Origin: Elusimicrobiota bacterium
GTDB taxonomy: Bacteria; Elusimicrobiota; Elusimicrobia; Elusimicrobiales; Elusimicrobiaceae
Length of the DNA stretch: 11,330 nucleotides
NCBI GenBank assembly: GCA_031259485.1
Contig: JAIRLH010000163.1
Location: 1 to 11,330, forward strand
Direction: 5' to 3'
The notes below the pieces were generated by a model. The model was not told the DNA's origin, did no database searches, and saw only the letters and a list, made by a program, of their open reading frames with translations. Position 1 is the first letter of the stretch, and the number at the start of each line of letters is the position of its first letter. The translations under genes and the position numbers were made by a program. This document shows, one piece after another, positions 1 through 6,605 of this stretch.

Positions 1-1364
1 ACTTCGCCCACGGGGATATCATCCACATAGCCGCTTGTGCCGGCAAAAAGGGATAAAACTTGTTCCTCGGTCAGCATGGGGCTGTATTGCGGCTGTTTGA
101 GCAGCTCCTTCATGCGCGCGCCGCGCGACAGCTGCTGCTGGGATTCTTTATCAAGCTCGCTGCCGAACTGCGCAAAACTTTCCAATTCCTGATATTGCGC
201 CAAATCTATACGCAATGTGCCCGATACCGCGCGCATGGCCTTTTTCTGCGCGCTGCCGCCCACGCGCGATACTGAAAGGCCCACGTCCACCGCCGGTTTA
301 ACGCCCGCGCGGAAAATATTTGTATCCAGGTAAATCTGCCCGTCGGTTATGGAGATAACGTTCGTGGGAATATAGGCCGAAATATCATTGGCCTGCGTCT
401 CAATAATCGGCAGCGCGGTGATTGAGCCGCCGCCGTTTTTATCGTTCAGTTTACACGCGCGCTCCAGCAGACGGGAATGCAAGTAAAAGACATCTCCCGG
501 GTAAGCCTCGCGCCCGGGAGGGCGGCGCAGAAGCAGCGACATCTGCCTGTAAGACTGAGCATGTTTGGAAAGGTCATCATAAACAATAAGCACGTCTTTA
601 CCCTTCCACATAAAATATTCCGCCATGGCGGTAGCCGCATAAGGCGCGGCGTACAGCAGCGAAGCCGCGTCCGCCGCAGCCGCGCAGACTACTATCGTAT
701 AAGGCATAGCGCCGCCGGCGGTAAGAGTTTGCACCACCTGCGCTACCGTACTTTGCTTCTGGCCTATCGCCACGTAAATGCAGATAACGCCCTCGCCCTG
801 CTGCTTCTGGTTCAAAATCGCGTCTATGGCAATGGCGGTTTTGCCGGTTTGGCGGTCGCCTATAATCAGCTCTCGCTGGCCCTTGCCTATAGGCACCATG
901 GCGTCTATAGCCTTCAGACCGGTTTGCAGCGGCTGTTTGACGGGCTGGCGCTCTACAACGCCCGGGGCAACAATTTCCATGGGCCGCGTTTCCGTAGTGA
1001 CTGGCGCGGGTTTGCCATCAAGCGGCTCGCCCAACGGATTCACCACGCGGCCGAGCAGAGCTTCCCCCACGGGTATGCTTATTACCTTGCCCGTGCGTTT
1101 TACAAGCTCGCCCTCCTTTACAAGACTGTCGTCGCCCAGCAGGACGCAGCCGATATTATCGTATTCCAAATTCAAAACAAGCCCTTTTACGCCTGATTCA
1201 AAATCCAGCAACTCGCCCGCAACGGCATTGCTCAGGCCGTAAACCCTCGCTATGCCATCGCCCGCGCTGATTACATTGCCGGCTTCGCTTAGCTGCGCGG
1301 AAGGGACAAAATTTTCTATTTTACTTTTTATTATAGAAGTTATTTCATCAGGTCTTATCGCCAT
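1..1364 (-). CDS. atpA: F1Fo ATP synthase subunit alpha (3' part beyond left edge)
   Basis: This is the non-catalytic nucleotide-binding subunit of the F1 head; three alpha and three beta subunits form the hexamer that makes ATP on the cytoplasmic face of the membrane. The frame is open from the ATG at 1364 to the window edge: 454 codons of a protein usually just over 500 residues long, so only the C-terminal tail is missing. The N-terminus begins MAIRPDEITSIIKSK. The P-loop GDRQTGKT lies at residues 169-176, the same position as in E. coli alpha. A Walker B-like stretch VLIVYDDLSKHA follows, then the SVSRVGG motif, whose Arg (about residue 367) matches the alpha arginine finger. The start lies 5 bp after the atpH stop, with a GGGAAAG ribosome-binding site inside the end of atpH, so the genes are translationally close. 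The genes for gamma, beta and epsilon are expected to the left. Identification is certain. Confidence 0.98.
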   Translation of the reverse strand, partial: MAIRPDEITSIIKSKIENFVPSAQLSEAGNVISAGDGIARVYGLSNAVAGELLDFESGVKGLVLNLEYDNIGCVLLGDDSLVKEGELVKRTGKVISIPVGEALLGRVVNPLGEPLDGKPAPVTTETRPMEIVAPGVVERQPVKQPLQTGLKAIDAMVPIGKGQRELIIGDRQTGKTAIAIDAILNQKQQGEGVICIYVAIGQKQSTVAQVVQTLTAGGAMPYTIVVCAAAADAASLLYAAPYAATAMAEYFMWKGKDVLIVYDDLSKHAQSYRQMSLLLRRPPGREAYPGDVFYLHSRLLERACKLNDKNGGGSITALPIIETQANDISAYIPTNVISITDGQIYLDTNIFRAGVKPAVDVGLSVSRVGGSAQKKAMRAVSGTLRIDLAQYQELESFAQFGSELDKESQQQLSRGARMKELLKQPQYSPMLTEEQVLSLFAGTSGYVDDIPVGE

Positions 1365-1369
1365 TTTTT

Positions 1370-1894
1370 TTACTTTCCCGTTAATATCTTAGATAACTGC
1401 CGCACGCGGCCCAGCGCGCTGGCGTCTATCAGAACATCGCCGCTGCGCACGCGCGCGCCGGCCAGAAGCGCGGGCTTATTTTCGTATGAAGCCGCTATCT
1501 TTCCGCCTAGCAAACGCGCCAAATCCCGCTCAAAAGCCTCATCTGGCGAGGGTATGGCGGCGGTTTGTATTAAAGCGCGTTTTACGCCCAGCCTTGCGTC
1601 AAGCAGGTTTTGAAGTTCCTTCTCAATCAAAGGCGCAAGAGCAAAACGCTTTTGCGCCACCAGAATTTTTACAAAATTTTCCGCCGCGCTTTGGCCCGCG
1701 CAAACCTGCTCCAAGAAAGCCAGCTTTTCAACCTGAGCGACTACGGGATTATTAAGATATCCCGCCGCCGGCGCAAGCGCGGCAAGCAAGTTTTGCAAAG
1801 CCCGCATATCGGCCCTCGCATCATCCGCGCAGGCGGCAACGCCGTCGTAAGCGCGTGCGTATCTGCGGGCTAAAAATAAATTGCCTTGTTTCAT
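1370..1894 (-). CDS. atpH: F1Fo ATP synthase subunit delta (OSCP)
   Basis: Delta caps the F1 head and ties it to the b-subunit peripheral stalk. The 174-residue length is normal for the family. The N-terminus (MKQGNLFLARRYARAYDGVA) shows the usual ARRYA(R)A opening; a helical N-terminal domain of about 100 residues contains FVKILVAQKRF, the typical FL..L...R segment. The C-terminal part has the family-like GARVRSGDVLIDASALGRVRQL ending (residues about 145-166), where related proteins read G..v.vGd.viDgSv.grL. The ATG at 1894 overlaps the TGA of atpF in an ATGA, which fixes the start and implies translational coupling. atpA follows after 5 bp. The sequence is very alanine-rich, like the rest of this operon. 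Family assignment is firm from both sequence and position. Confidence 0.95.
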   Translation of the reverse strand: MKQGNLFLARRYARAYDGVAACADDARADMRALQNLLAALAPAAGYLNNPVVAQVEKLAFLEQVCAGQSAAENFVKILVAQKRFALAPLIEKELQNLLDARLGVKRALIQTAAIPSPDEAFERDLARLLGGKIAASYENKPALLAGARVRSGDVLIDASALGRVRQLSKILTGK

Positions 1895-2394
1895 TTGGCT
1901 TTCATATCCTTGAAGTCCTTAAGCATCTCCTGCGCAATCTGTCCGCCGCCTTCAGCGGCCGCTTCGCGGCCGATTATTTTTTTTACGGCCAGCAGCGCTA
2001 TATCCGTAAACTCTTTTTTGAGCTGCCGCGCGGCTTTATCCGTATCCGCGGCAATCTGCGCGCGCGCGGTTTCAACCAGCGTTTGGGCCTGCGCTTTGGC
2101 TTCGTCAAGGATTTTTTGTTTTTGCAGCTCTCCCAGAGCAGCGGCCTCTTTGAGTTTTTGCACGCTCTGTGCGGCTATATTATCAAGCTGAGCTTTTAAG
2201 TCTTCTTTTATTTTCTGCGAGTCTTCATTGGCTTTGCGGGCGTTTTCTATATCGGCGGCGATTTTGCTTTCCCGCGCGTCAAGCGCGGCGACAAGCGGCC
2301 CCCACGCGAATTTGGCCAGCAAAAGCGCGAGGATTAAAAAATTAACCGCCGTCCAAAAAGTGAGCCCCCAGTCAGGCTGAAACAGTGCTTCCAT
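1891..2394 (-). CDS. atpF: F1Fo ATP synthase subunit b (peripheral stalk)
   Basis: Subunit b anchors the peripheral stalk that stops F1 from rotating with the rotor. At 167 residues it has standard length. The N-terminus (MEALFQPDWGLTFWTAVNFL) leads into one membrane helix at about residues 14-34 (ending LLLAKFAWGPL, a hallmark of b subunits). A long charged, Ala/Lys/Glu-rich helix at about 35-150 follows, which should form the right-handed coiled coil; the tail contains LLAVKKIIGREA, also typical. The start at 2394 is 12 bp after the atpE stop, with GGGAG in the gap (CCGCTCCC on the plus strand). Its stop overlaps the atpH start by 4 bp. A single b gene is seen here, with no b' partner. A GC-rich dyad near 1960-1975 is explained by the EAAAE codons. 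Confidence 0.95.
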   Translation of the reverse strand: MEALFQPDWGLTFWTAVNFLILALLLAKFAWGPLVAALDARESKIAADIENARKANEDSQKIKEDLKAQLDNIAAQSVQKLKEAAALGELQKQKILDEAKAQAQTLVETARAQIAADTDKAARQLKKEFTDIALLAVKKIIGREAAAEGGGQIAQEMLKDFKDMKAK

Positions 2395-2406
2395 ACCGCT
2401 CCCTTA

Positions 2407-2634
2407 TTACTTTGTCACCATCATAAAACAGATGATAAGGCCGAAGAAAGTGGCTCCCTCCACCAGCGCGGCGGCGATAATCATCGTGACGCGAGCCGTG
2501 TTGGCGACCTCCGGCTGGCGGCCCGTGGCGTCAAGCGCGGCCACGCCGATTTTGCCTATGCCCAACGCGCCGCCTATAACGGCTAAACCCGCGCCGAGAC
2601 CGGCTGCAATATATTTAAGCACTTCAAGTTCCAT
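2407..2634 (-). CDS. atpE: F1Fo ATP synthase subunit c (proteolipid ring)
   Basis: Subunit c forms the rotating membrane ring that carries the coupling ion. The start was placed at the ATG at 2634, giving MELEVLKYIAAGLGAG and 75 residues, because a strong AAGGAGGG sits 4 nt upstream; the frame is open further upstream to 2721, but that stretch is inside a palindromic repeat. Helix 1 covers about residues 8-36, the polar loop is GRQPE (38-42), and helix 2 covers about 47-72. The ion-carrying carboxylate is E59 in AALVEGATFF. Residues that bind Na+ in Ilyobacter-type c subunits are replaced (Gln by I26, Ser by G60, Tyr by F64), so proton coupling is inferred. K28 within helix 1 is slightly unusual. 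The gene is separated from atpB by 147 bp, the only wide gap in the operon. Confidence 0.96.
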   Translation of the reverse strand: MELEVLKYIAAGLGAGLAVIGGALGIGKIGVAALDATGRQPEVANTARVTMIIAAALVEGATFFGLIICFMMVTK

Positions 2635-2638
2635 AAAA

Positions 2639-2646
2639 CCCTCCTT
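2639..2646 (-). promoter_or_regulatory. Strong ribosome-binding site of atpE
   Basis: Read on the minus strand this is AAGGAGGG, then TTTT, then the ATG at 2634. It is close to a perfect anti-Shine-Dalgarno match and decides the atpE start against in-frame upstream candidates. A strong site is expected because many c subunits are needed per complex. Confidence 0.85.
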
Positions 2647-2662
2647 TTGATATTTAGCCCCT

Positions 2663-2763
2663 GCCGTCATTGCGCTTTCACCCAAGCGGCAATCCAATCG
2701 TAAGACAGGAAACAAAAACATGCGGTTGGATTGCCTCGTTTTTTCAGTCCCCGCAATGACGGC
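2663..2763. repeat. Palindromic dispersed-repeat-like element (MITE/REP type) between atpB and atpE
   Basis: Two nested pairs of inverted arms are visible. The outer arms are GCCGTCATTGCG (2663-2674) and its exact complement CGCAATGACGGC (2752-2763). The inner arms are GGCAATCCAA (2688-2697) and TTGGATTGCC (2726-2735), extendable with wobble pairs to 2702/2721. The middle (2703-2720) is A-rich. From memory, GTCATTGCG...GGCAATCC ends are the hallmark of a non-coding dispersed palindromic repeat found in many unrelated bacterial genomes. Only one copy occurs in this window, so the repeat status rests on that recollection. In the atp transcript it would fold into a long imperfect hairpin just upstream of the atpE ribosome-binding site. 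Confidence 0.75.
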
Positions 2764-2781
2764 TGAAGTAATTCTACAAAT

Positions 2782-3528
2782 CTAATGTTCGTGCATTTGC
2801 AGGCCTGTGAAAATAGCCGTCAAAAGCGTGAACACATAAGCCTGTATGGCCGCTACAAGCAGCTCCAGCAGGCTTACGAAAAGCGTCATAAACAAAACCG
2901 GCCCCGTCGCCGCTATGCCGGCCGCCGCGCTGCGCGCGCCCATAATAAAAATAAAAGAAAACAATCCCAGCAGCACCATGTGCCCCGCCGCCATATTGGC
3001 AAATAAGCGCACGGCAAGCACAAAAATCCTTATAAGCAAACTTAGCGCCTCCAACGGGAATATAAGCGGCACCAGCGGCCACGGCACACCGGAAGGCACA
3101 AAAGTTTTAAGAAAACCGCCCAGTCCGTTTTCTTTTATACTGAGGCCGATTATCAGCAGCCCGCTTACCAAAGCCAATCCCAATGTTATGGAAATATTTG
3201 CCGTTATGGTCCGGCTCAAAGGCACAAGACCCAGATAGTTCGCAAACAGCAAAAAAAGGAGCATGGTACAGAAAAACGGCGTAAAATTTTTGCCTTCTTC
3301 GCCGAGATTGGGCACCACAATATCATCGCGCACGAAGGTTACAAAAAAATCAACCGCCGTCCTTATACGCCCGCCTTTTAGGCGTAAAACCAAAGGCAGC
3401 AGAAGCAGCAAAGCAAGGCTTATGCCCGCCATATACAACGCGTGCACTGTTATGCCCAGCTCCAACCCGAATAGATGCAGGATTAAAGCATGATCAAGGA
3501 TATGATGGGATAAAATTTCTTCTATCAT
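2782..3528 (-). CDS. atpB: F1Fo ATP synthase subunit a (stator channel)
   Basis: Subunit a supplies the two half-channels for ions and the arginine that drives ring rotation. The start was placed at the ATG at 3528 (MIEEILSHHILDHALILHL), because it overlaps the TGA of the preceding gene in an ATGA; the frame is open further upstream, but that stretch is just the other gene's shadow. This gives 248 residues, normal for the family. Several hydrophobic segments are clear (about 32-50, 86-105, 112-130, 155-175, 184-198, 208-240). The essential Arg is R174 in LAVRLFANMAAGH, and the C-terminal helix carries ELLVAAIQAYVFTLL with E222 and Q229, the latter matching E. coli Gln252. The frame ends LQMHEH. 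Downstream lies a 147-bp gap with the palindromic repeat, then atpE. Confidence 0.96.
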   Translation of the reverse strand: MIEEILSHHILDHALILHLFGLELGITVHALYMAGISLALLLLLPLVLRLKGGRIRTAVDFFVTFVRDDIVVPNLGEEGKNFTPFFCTMLLFLLFANYLGLVPLSRTITANISITLGLALVSGLLIIGLSIKENGLGGFLKTFVPSGVPWPLVPLIFPLEALSLLIRIFVLAVRLFANMAAGHMVLLGLFSFIFIMGARSAAAGIAATGPVLFMTLFVSLLELLVAAIQAYVFTLLTAIFTGLQMHEH

Positions 3529-3752
3529 TTTTTGTCCGCCGCCGGCGGCGGCGCGTCCACAGATACGCGCGCGGATTTGACCACAAGATACAAAGCAAGA
3601 GCGAAGGCTGCGCAGCAGCTCAAAAGCAAAAGCCATGGCGAGGTATTGTACCGCTTATCCAGCCACTGCCCGCCGAAGTACCCCGCGCACATGACAAGCG
3701 CAAATTCCACGCCCAGGCCGGCTATAATATAATGGTCGCTTTTTTTGAGCAT
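3525..3752 (-). CDS. AtpZ/AtpI-family small membrane protein of the ATP synthase operon
   Basis: This is a 75-residue protein with two hydrophobic segments (about residues 9-28 and 39-59) and a Pro/Ala/Lys tail. The motif GGQWLDKRYNTSPWLLLL (about 26-43) matches the G..LD....T.P pattern of the AtpZ/AtpI family, encoded ahead of atpB in many bacteria and proposed to help c-ring assembly or Mg2+ supply. It is the first gene of the ATP synthase block and its stop overlaps the atpB start (ATGA), so the two are translationally coupled. The start at 3752 has a modest AGGG close upstream. The treT-like gene ends only 26 bp before it, so there is little room for a separate promoter; a TAATAT hexamer (3760-3765) lacks a convincing -35. 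Assignment to the family is good; AtpZ versus AtpI naming is uncertain. Confidence 0.85.
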   Translation of the reverse strand: MLKKSDHYIIAGLGVEFALVMCAGYFGGQWLDKRYNTSPWLLLLSCCAAFALALYLVVKSARVSVDAPPPAADKK

Positions 3753-3778
3753 AATCCCTATATTACAATACTACAAAA

Positions 3779-4957
3779 TTACGTGATGCATTTAAATATA
3801 TCTAAATGCTTTTCCAGCTCGGCGCTGATTAAAAAATGCTCGCGCACATATTCGTGTCCGTTTTTACCCAGCCTGCGCGCAAGCGCGGGGCTCTGCAAAA
3901 TTTCCAGCAAAGCCGCAGCGCAGGTTTTTGCGTCGCGGCAGAGCAGGCCCGTTTTATCGTGCTTGATTTGCAGAGGTATGCCGCCCACGTCGCTGGCCAC
4001 AACGGGCCGCGCTTTCCACAGCGCCTCGGTTATGGCAAGGCCGAAACTCTCGCTCAGCGATTTTTGCACAATTACGTCGCTGACGCTTTGCAACGCCGCT
4101 ATTTTATAATCCTGCTTATCAATAGCCAAGATAAAAATATCCGCATCGCCGGCGGCGTATTTTTGCAGAGCGTCGAAACTGGCCCGCGAATCCGTATCCT
4201 CCCTTGCGTGCCCGCCCGCAAGCACAAGAGAGCACGGTATCTGAGCGCGCACAAAGCGGAAAGCGTCTATCACGCCGAACGGGTCTTTGGTTTTATCAAA
4301 GCGTCCCACCTGCGTGATTATCGGCTTATCGGTTGGTATTTGAAATTCTTTTAAAACTTTTAGAGCCTCGTCGCGCGGGACTAAAGTATTTTTTACCGTG
4401 CAAGGATCTATTGACGGCGGGATATAAAAAATATTGCCCTTAAGCTCTTTGTGGAAGGAGGGGTGCGTAAAAATAATCGCGTCGCAGGATTCTATATAAG
4501 GCTTGAAAAATTCCCATATTTTCCGGTTCGCGCCGGAAATGTCAAAATGGCAGCGGTAAATTTTTTTGGCGGGGCTGTACTCGGCCGCGATAAGCCCAAG
4601 GTGGTCGTTAAGATAAAGCGCGTCATAGCCGCAGACGTCAAAATCCAGCTCCCGCGAGAAGAGGGCAAAACGTTTCAGTTCAGCGTCGCTTACTGTTTCG
4701 TAGCTGAAGCACAGCGCGTTGGTTATTTTTTTGGAGAGAGTAAAAAACTCGTCGCTGGCTGTAATATTTTCCCAATTGGAACACAGGCCTAGCTCGTTAA
4801 AATATCCGTTGACGCGGCCTATGACCTCGGAAACGCCGCTGCCGTACCTGCCCGCAGTTATGATATTGAGCCGCAGGCCGGCCGCAGCCTTATATTCCTG
4901 CCGCAGGCGCGAGGTGCCAATGCCGCAGACCTCCTGCAGTTTCGCCAAGTTGTCCAT
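3779..4957 (-). CDS. treT: GT4 glycosyltransferase, TreT-like trehalose synthase
   Basis: It probably joins glucose from a nucleotide sugar to glucose to make trehalose (or the reverse). Numbering from M at 4957 (392 aa), the landmarks closely match the archaeal TreT pattern as I remember it: a glycine-rich GRYGSGVSE loop (36-44), ELGL..NWE, then RCHFDIS (135-141), PPSIDP (180-185), PIITQVGRFDKTKDPFGVID (212-231) and a C-terminal donor-binding ESFGLAITEALW (303-314) with the GT4 E-x7-E pair, followed by VGGIPLQI. No signal peptide is seen, so it is cytoplasmic. An in-frame ATG at 5005 would add 16 residues, but that region overlaps the divergent promoter; the 4957 start has a TACAAT hexamer 6 nt upstream and no Shine-Dalgarno. 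It is divergent from a GH13 gene and 26 bp upstream of the ATP synthase genes. Donor and acceptor cannot be read from sequence. Confidence 0.85.
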   Translation of the reverse strand: MDNLAKLQEVCGIGTSRLRQEYKAAAGLRLNIITAGRYGSGVSEVIGRVNGYFNELGLCSNWENITASDEFFTLSKKITNALCFSYETVSDAELKRFALFSRELDFDVCGYDALYLNDHLGLIAAEYSPAKKIYRCHFDISGANRKIWEFFKPYIESCDAIIFTHPSFHKELKGNIFYIPPSIDPCTVKNTLVPRDEALKVLKEFQIPTDKPIITQVGRFDKTKDPFGVIDAFRFVRAQIPCSLVLAGGHAREDTDSRASFDALQKYAAGDADIFILAIDKQDYKIAALQSVSDVIVQKSLSESFGLAITEALWKARPVVASDVGGIPLQIKHDKTGLLCRDAKTCAAALLEILQSPALARRLGKNGHEYVREHFLISAELEKHLDIFKCIT

Positions 4958-4963
4958 AAAGTT

Positions 4964-4969
4964 ATTGTA
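4964..4969 (-). promoter_or_regulatory. Candidate -10 of the treT-like gene, leaderless geometry
   Basis: On the minus strand the hexamer TACAAT stands exactly 6 nt before the ATG at 4957, with TTTATA (4987-4992) 17 bp further upstream as a 4/6 match to a -35. If used, transcription would start at or next to the ATG, giving a leaderless message. No Shine-Dalgarno is present. Inference only. Confidence 0.35.
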
Positions 4970-5004
4970 GAATTTTTTGACGGGAATATAAACGCCAAAT
5001 ATCA

Positions 5005-5034
5005 TTGGACTTTTGCGCCTTAAACTGCTATAAC
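5005..5034 (+). promoter_or_regulatory. Sigma-70-like promoter of the GH13 gene
   Basis: TTGGAC (5005-5010) and TATAAC (5029-5034) are separated by 18 bp, each a good match to the -35 and -10 consensus. The predicted transcription start is near 5041, giving a leader of about 48 nt to the ATG at 5090. The leader holds an imperfect 15-bp dyad (5048-5062) that could be an operator, and an AGGGGTG ribosome-binding site (5079-5085) 4 nt before the start. The promoter overlaps the longer possible N-terminus of the divergent gene. Confidence 0.6.
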
Positions 5035-5089
5035 TTAATTAAATTAGGCGTTTTTAATACGCACGCAATAAAAAAATTAGGGGTGAATT

Positions 5090-6559
5090 ATGAGAACAAA
5101 TCCTCATGTTCTTGAAGTAAATGCGCATATATGGTTCCGCAACCTGCAAAGGCAGGGCGGAGGCTCTCCGCAGACTATAGCGGACGTTCCGCAGGAAAAT
5201 CTGCTAAAATTCAAAAACCTCGGCTTTGACGCCATCTGGCTCATGGGCGTGTGGCTGGAGAGCCCGGTTTCACGGCAGATAGCGCGCAACGATAAGGCTA
5301 TAAACGATTATCTTCAAAAAGTCCACCCGGACTACAGCAAGGAAGACATCGTGGGCTCGCAGTACTCTATTTACGGCTATGACGTCCACCCGCTGTTCGG
5401 CAACAACGAAGATTTGCTTAAATTCAAAAAACGCCTAAATGACATTGGCATCGCACTGATTTTGGACTTTGCGGGCAATCATTTATCCGTTGACCATCCG
5501 CTCACGCTTAGCGAGCCGGAAGTTTTTGTGCGTTCCCAAAGCGAACCGCATGATAAAACACTGTTCTTTCAGACTAAAAACGGCGACTGGATGGCCCACG
5601 GCAAGGACCCGTATTTCCCGCCCTGGACTGATACTGTTCAGATAAACCATTTCAACCCGAAGGCGCGCAAATTTCTGACGGATAGTCTGCTGAAAATTTC
5701 AAAACTCTGCGACGGGCTGCGCTGCGATATGGTAATGCTGATGCTCAACAAAGTTTTCAAAAACGCATGGGGCAGTTATGTGAGCGAAAGCGCCCCGCAG
5801 GAAGAATTTTGGCCGCAGGCCATACGCGCGGTAAAGGAGGATGCGCCGCTGTTCGTCTTCGGCGCCGAAGTTTACTGGGGCCTTGAGTGGGAAGTGCAGG
5901 AAATCGGCTTTGATTATACCTACGACAAAATTTTGTACGACCGGCTTTTAATGTCCTCCCCGCAGGATATTCTGGGCCACTTGAGCGCGGAACATCTGTA
6001 TCAAAAACGCTCTATACGCTTTATCTCAAATCACGACGAGCAAACGCCCACGGCCGCCTTCGGGGTGGAAAAGTCCAAAGCGGCCGCAACAGTCGCGGCC
6101 ACAATATCGGGTATGAGACTTTTTACCATACCGCAACTCTGGGGAGCCAAGGAACGCCTGCCGATACAATATATCCCCAAAGATTTTGAAATTGACCAGG
6201 ATATTTTTAATTTCTACAAAAAGCTGCTTTCAATAGTAAACGACCCGTGCTTCCACGGCGGACAGGCTTCCATGAAGCGCATAAGCCCCGTAAACGACGA
6301 GGACCAGACCTCCACCAACATCATGGCCTGGGTGTGGACGCAGTTTACTACATGCAAAATCGTGGCCATAAATTACAGCGGCGCGCCGGCGCGCTGCCGG
6401 CTACCCATAGACAGGGCGCCAAAGGACGAAATTCTGCAGATAACAGAGGAGTTTACGCAGCAAGTCCTGCGCGTGCCCACGGACGAGGCCAAGAAAATCG
6501 GCCTGCGTCTGGAATTTAAGCCGTATGAGTGTAAAATTTTCACATCGGAATTTTGCTGA
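5090..6559 (+). CDS. GH13 (alpha-amylase superfamily) glycosidase, uncharacterised subfamily
   Basis: The 489-residue protein has the conserved GH13 regions in order: DFAGNH (126-131), GLRCD (209-213) with nucleophile D213, FGAEVYW (257-263) with acid/base E260, and FISNHDE (311-317) with transition-state stabiliser D316. The enzyme should therefore act on alpha-glucosidic bonds by retention. The N-terminus (VLEVNAHIWFRNL...FDAIWLMGVWLESP) and HGKDPYFPPWTDTVQINH resemble a widespread but, to my knowledge, uncharacterised group of bacterial GH13 proteins rather than classical amylases. No signal peptide or carbohydrate-binding module is visible, so it is cytoplasmic; about 395-489 is a beta-rich C-terminal domain. 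AGGGGTG precedes the ATG by 4 nt. It is divergent from a TreT-like gene, suggesting trehalose or short alpha-glucans as substrate, by context only. Whether it hydrolyses or transfers glycosyl groups is not readable. Confidence 0.92.
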   Translation: MRTNPHVLEVNAHIWFRNLQRQGGGSPQTIADVPQENLLKFKNLGFDAIWLMGVWLESPVSRQIARNDKAINDYLQKVHPDYSKEDIVGSQYSIYGYDVHPLFGNNEDLLKFKKRLNDIGIALILDFAGNHLSVDHPLTLSEPEVFVRSQSEPHDKTLFFQTKNGDWMAHGKDPYFPPWTDTVQINHFNPKARKFLTDSLLKISKLCDGLRCDMVMLMLNKVFKNAWGSYVSESAPQEEFWPQAIRAVKEDAPLFVFGAEVYWGLEWEVQEIGFDYTYDKILYDRLLMSSPQDILGHLSAEHLYQKRSIRFISNHDEQTPTAAFGVEKSKAAATVAATISGMRLFTIPQLWGAKERLPIQYIPKDFEIDQDIFNFYKKLLSIVNDPCFHGGQASMKRISPVNDEDQTSTNIMAWVWTQFTTCKIVAINYSGAPARCRLPIDRAPKDEILQITEEFTQQVLRVPTDEAKKIGLRLEFKPYECKIFTSEFC

Positions 6560-6593
6560 GTCTACGGAAAACAAACCCGCTTGCCAAAATTGT

Positions 6594-6599
6594 TATAAT
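6594..6599 (+). promoter_or_regulatory. Perfect TATAAT 6 nt before the GT8 start
   Basis: A consensus -10 hexamer ends 6 nt before the ATG at 6606. No Shine-Dalgarno lies in the gap and an in-frame TAA immediately precedes the ATG, so no upstream start is possible. No good -35 is visible at 16-18 bp spacing. It is either a leaderless promoter or an AT-rich coincidence, with translation following read-through from the GH13 gene. Confidence 0.35.
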
Positions 6600-6605
6600 T
6601 TTTAA

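Noticed and set aside
477..1242. Long plus-strand open frames (239 and 154 codons) across the atpA region.
   Set aside because: They are antisense to atpA, which has unmistakable conserved motifs; the plus-strand translations show no recognisable domain.
1955..1980. GC-rich inverted repeat CGGCCG...CGGCCG suggesting a terminator or hairpin.
   Set aside because: It is inside atpF, encodes Glu-Ala-Ala-Ala-Glu, has no T-run and no gene boundary nearby.
2635..2721. In-frame N-terminal extension of atpE upstream of 2634.
   Set aside because: It runs through the palindromic repeat, c subunits begin right at helix 1, and a strong ribosome-binding site serves the ATG at 2634.
3529..3636. In-frame 36-residue N-terminal extension of atpB.
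   Set aside because: It is the overlap shadow of the AtpZ-like gene; the ATGA overlap start at 3528 gives normal subunit-a length.
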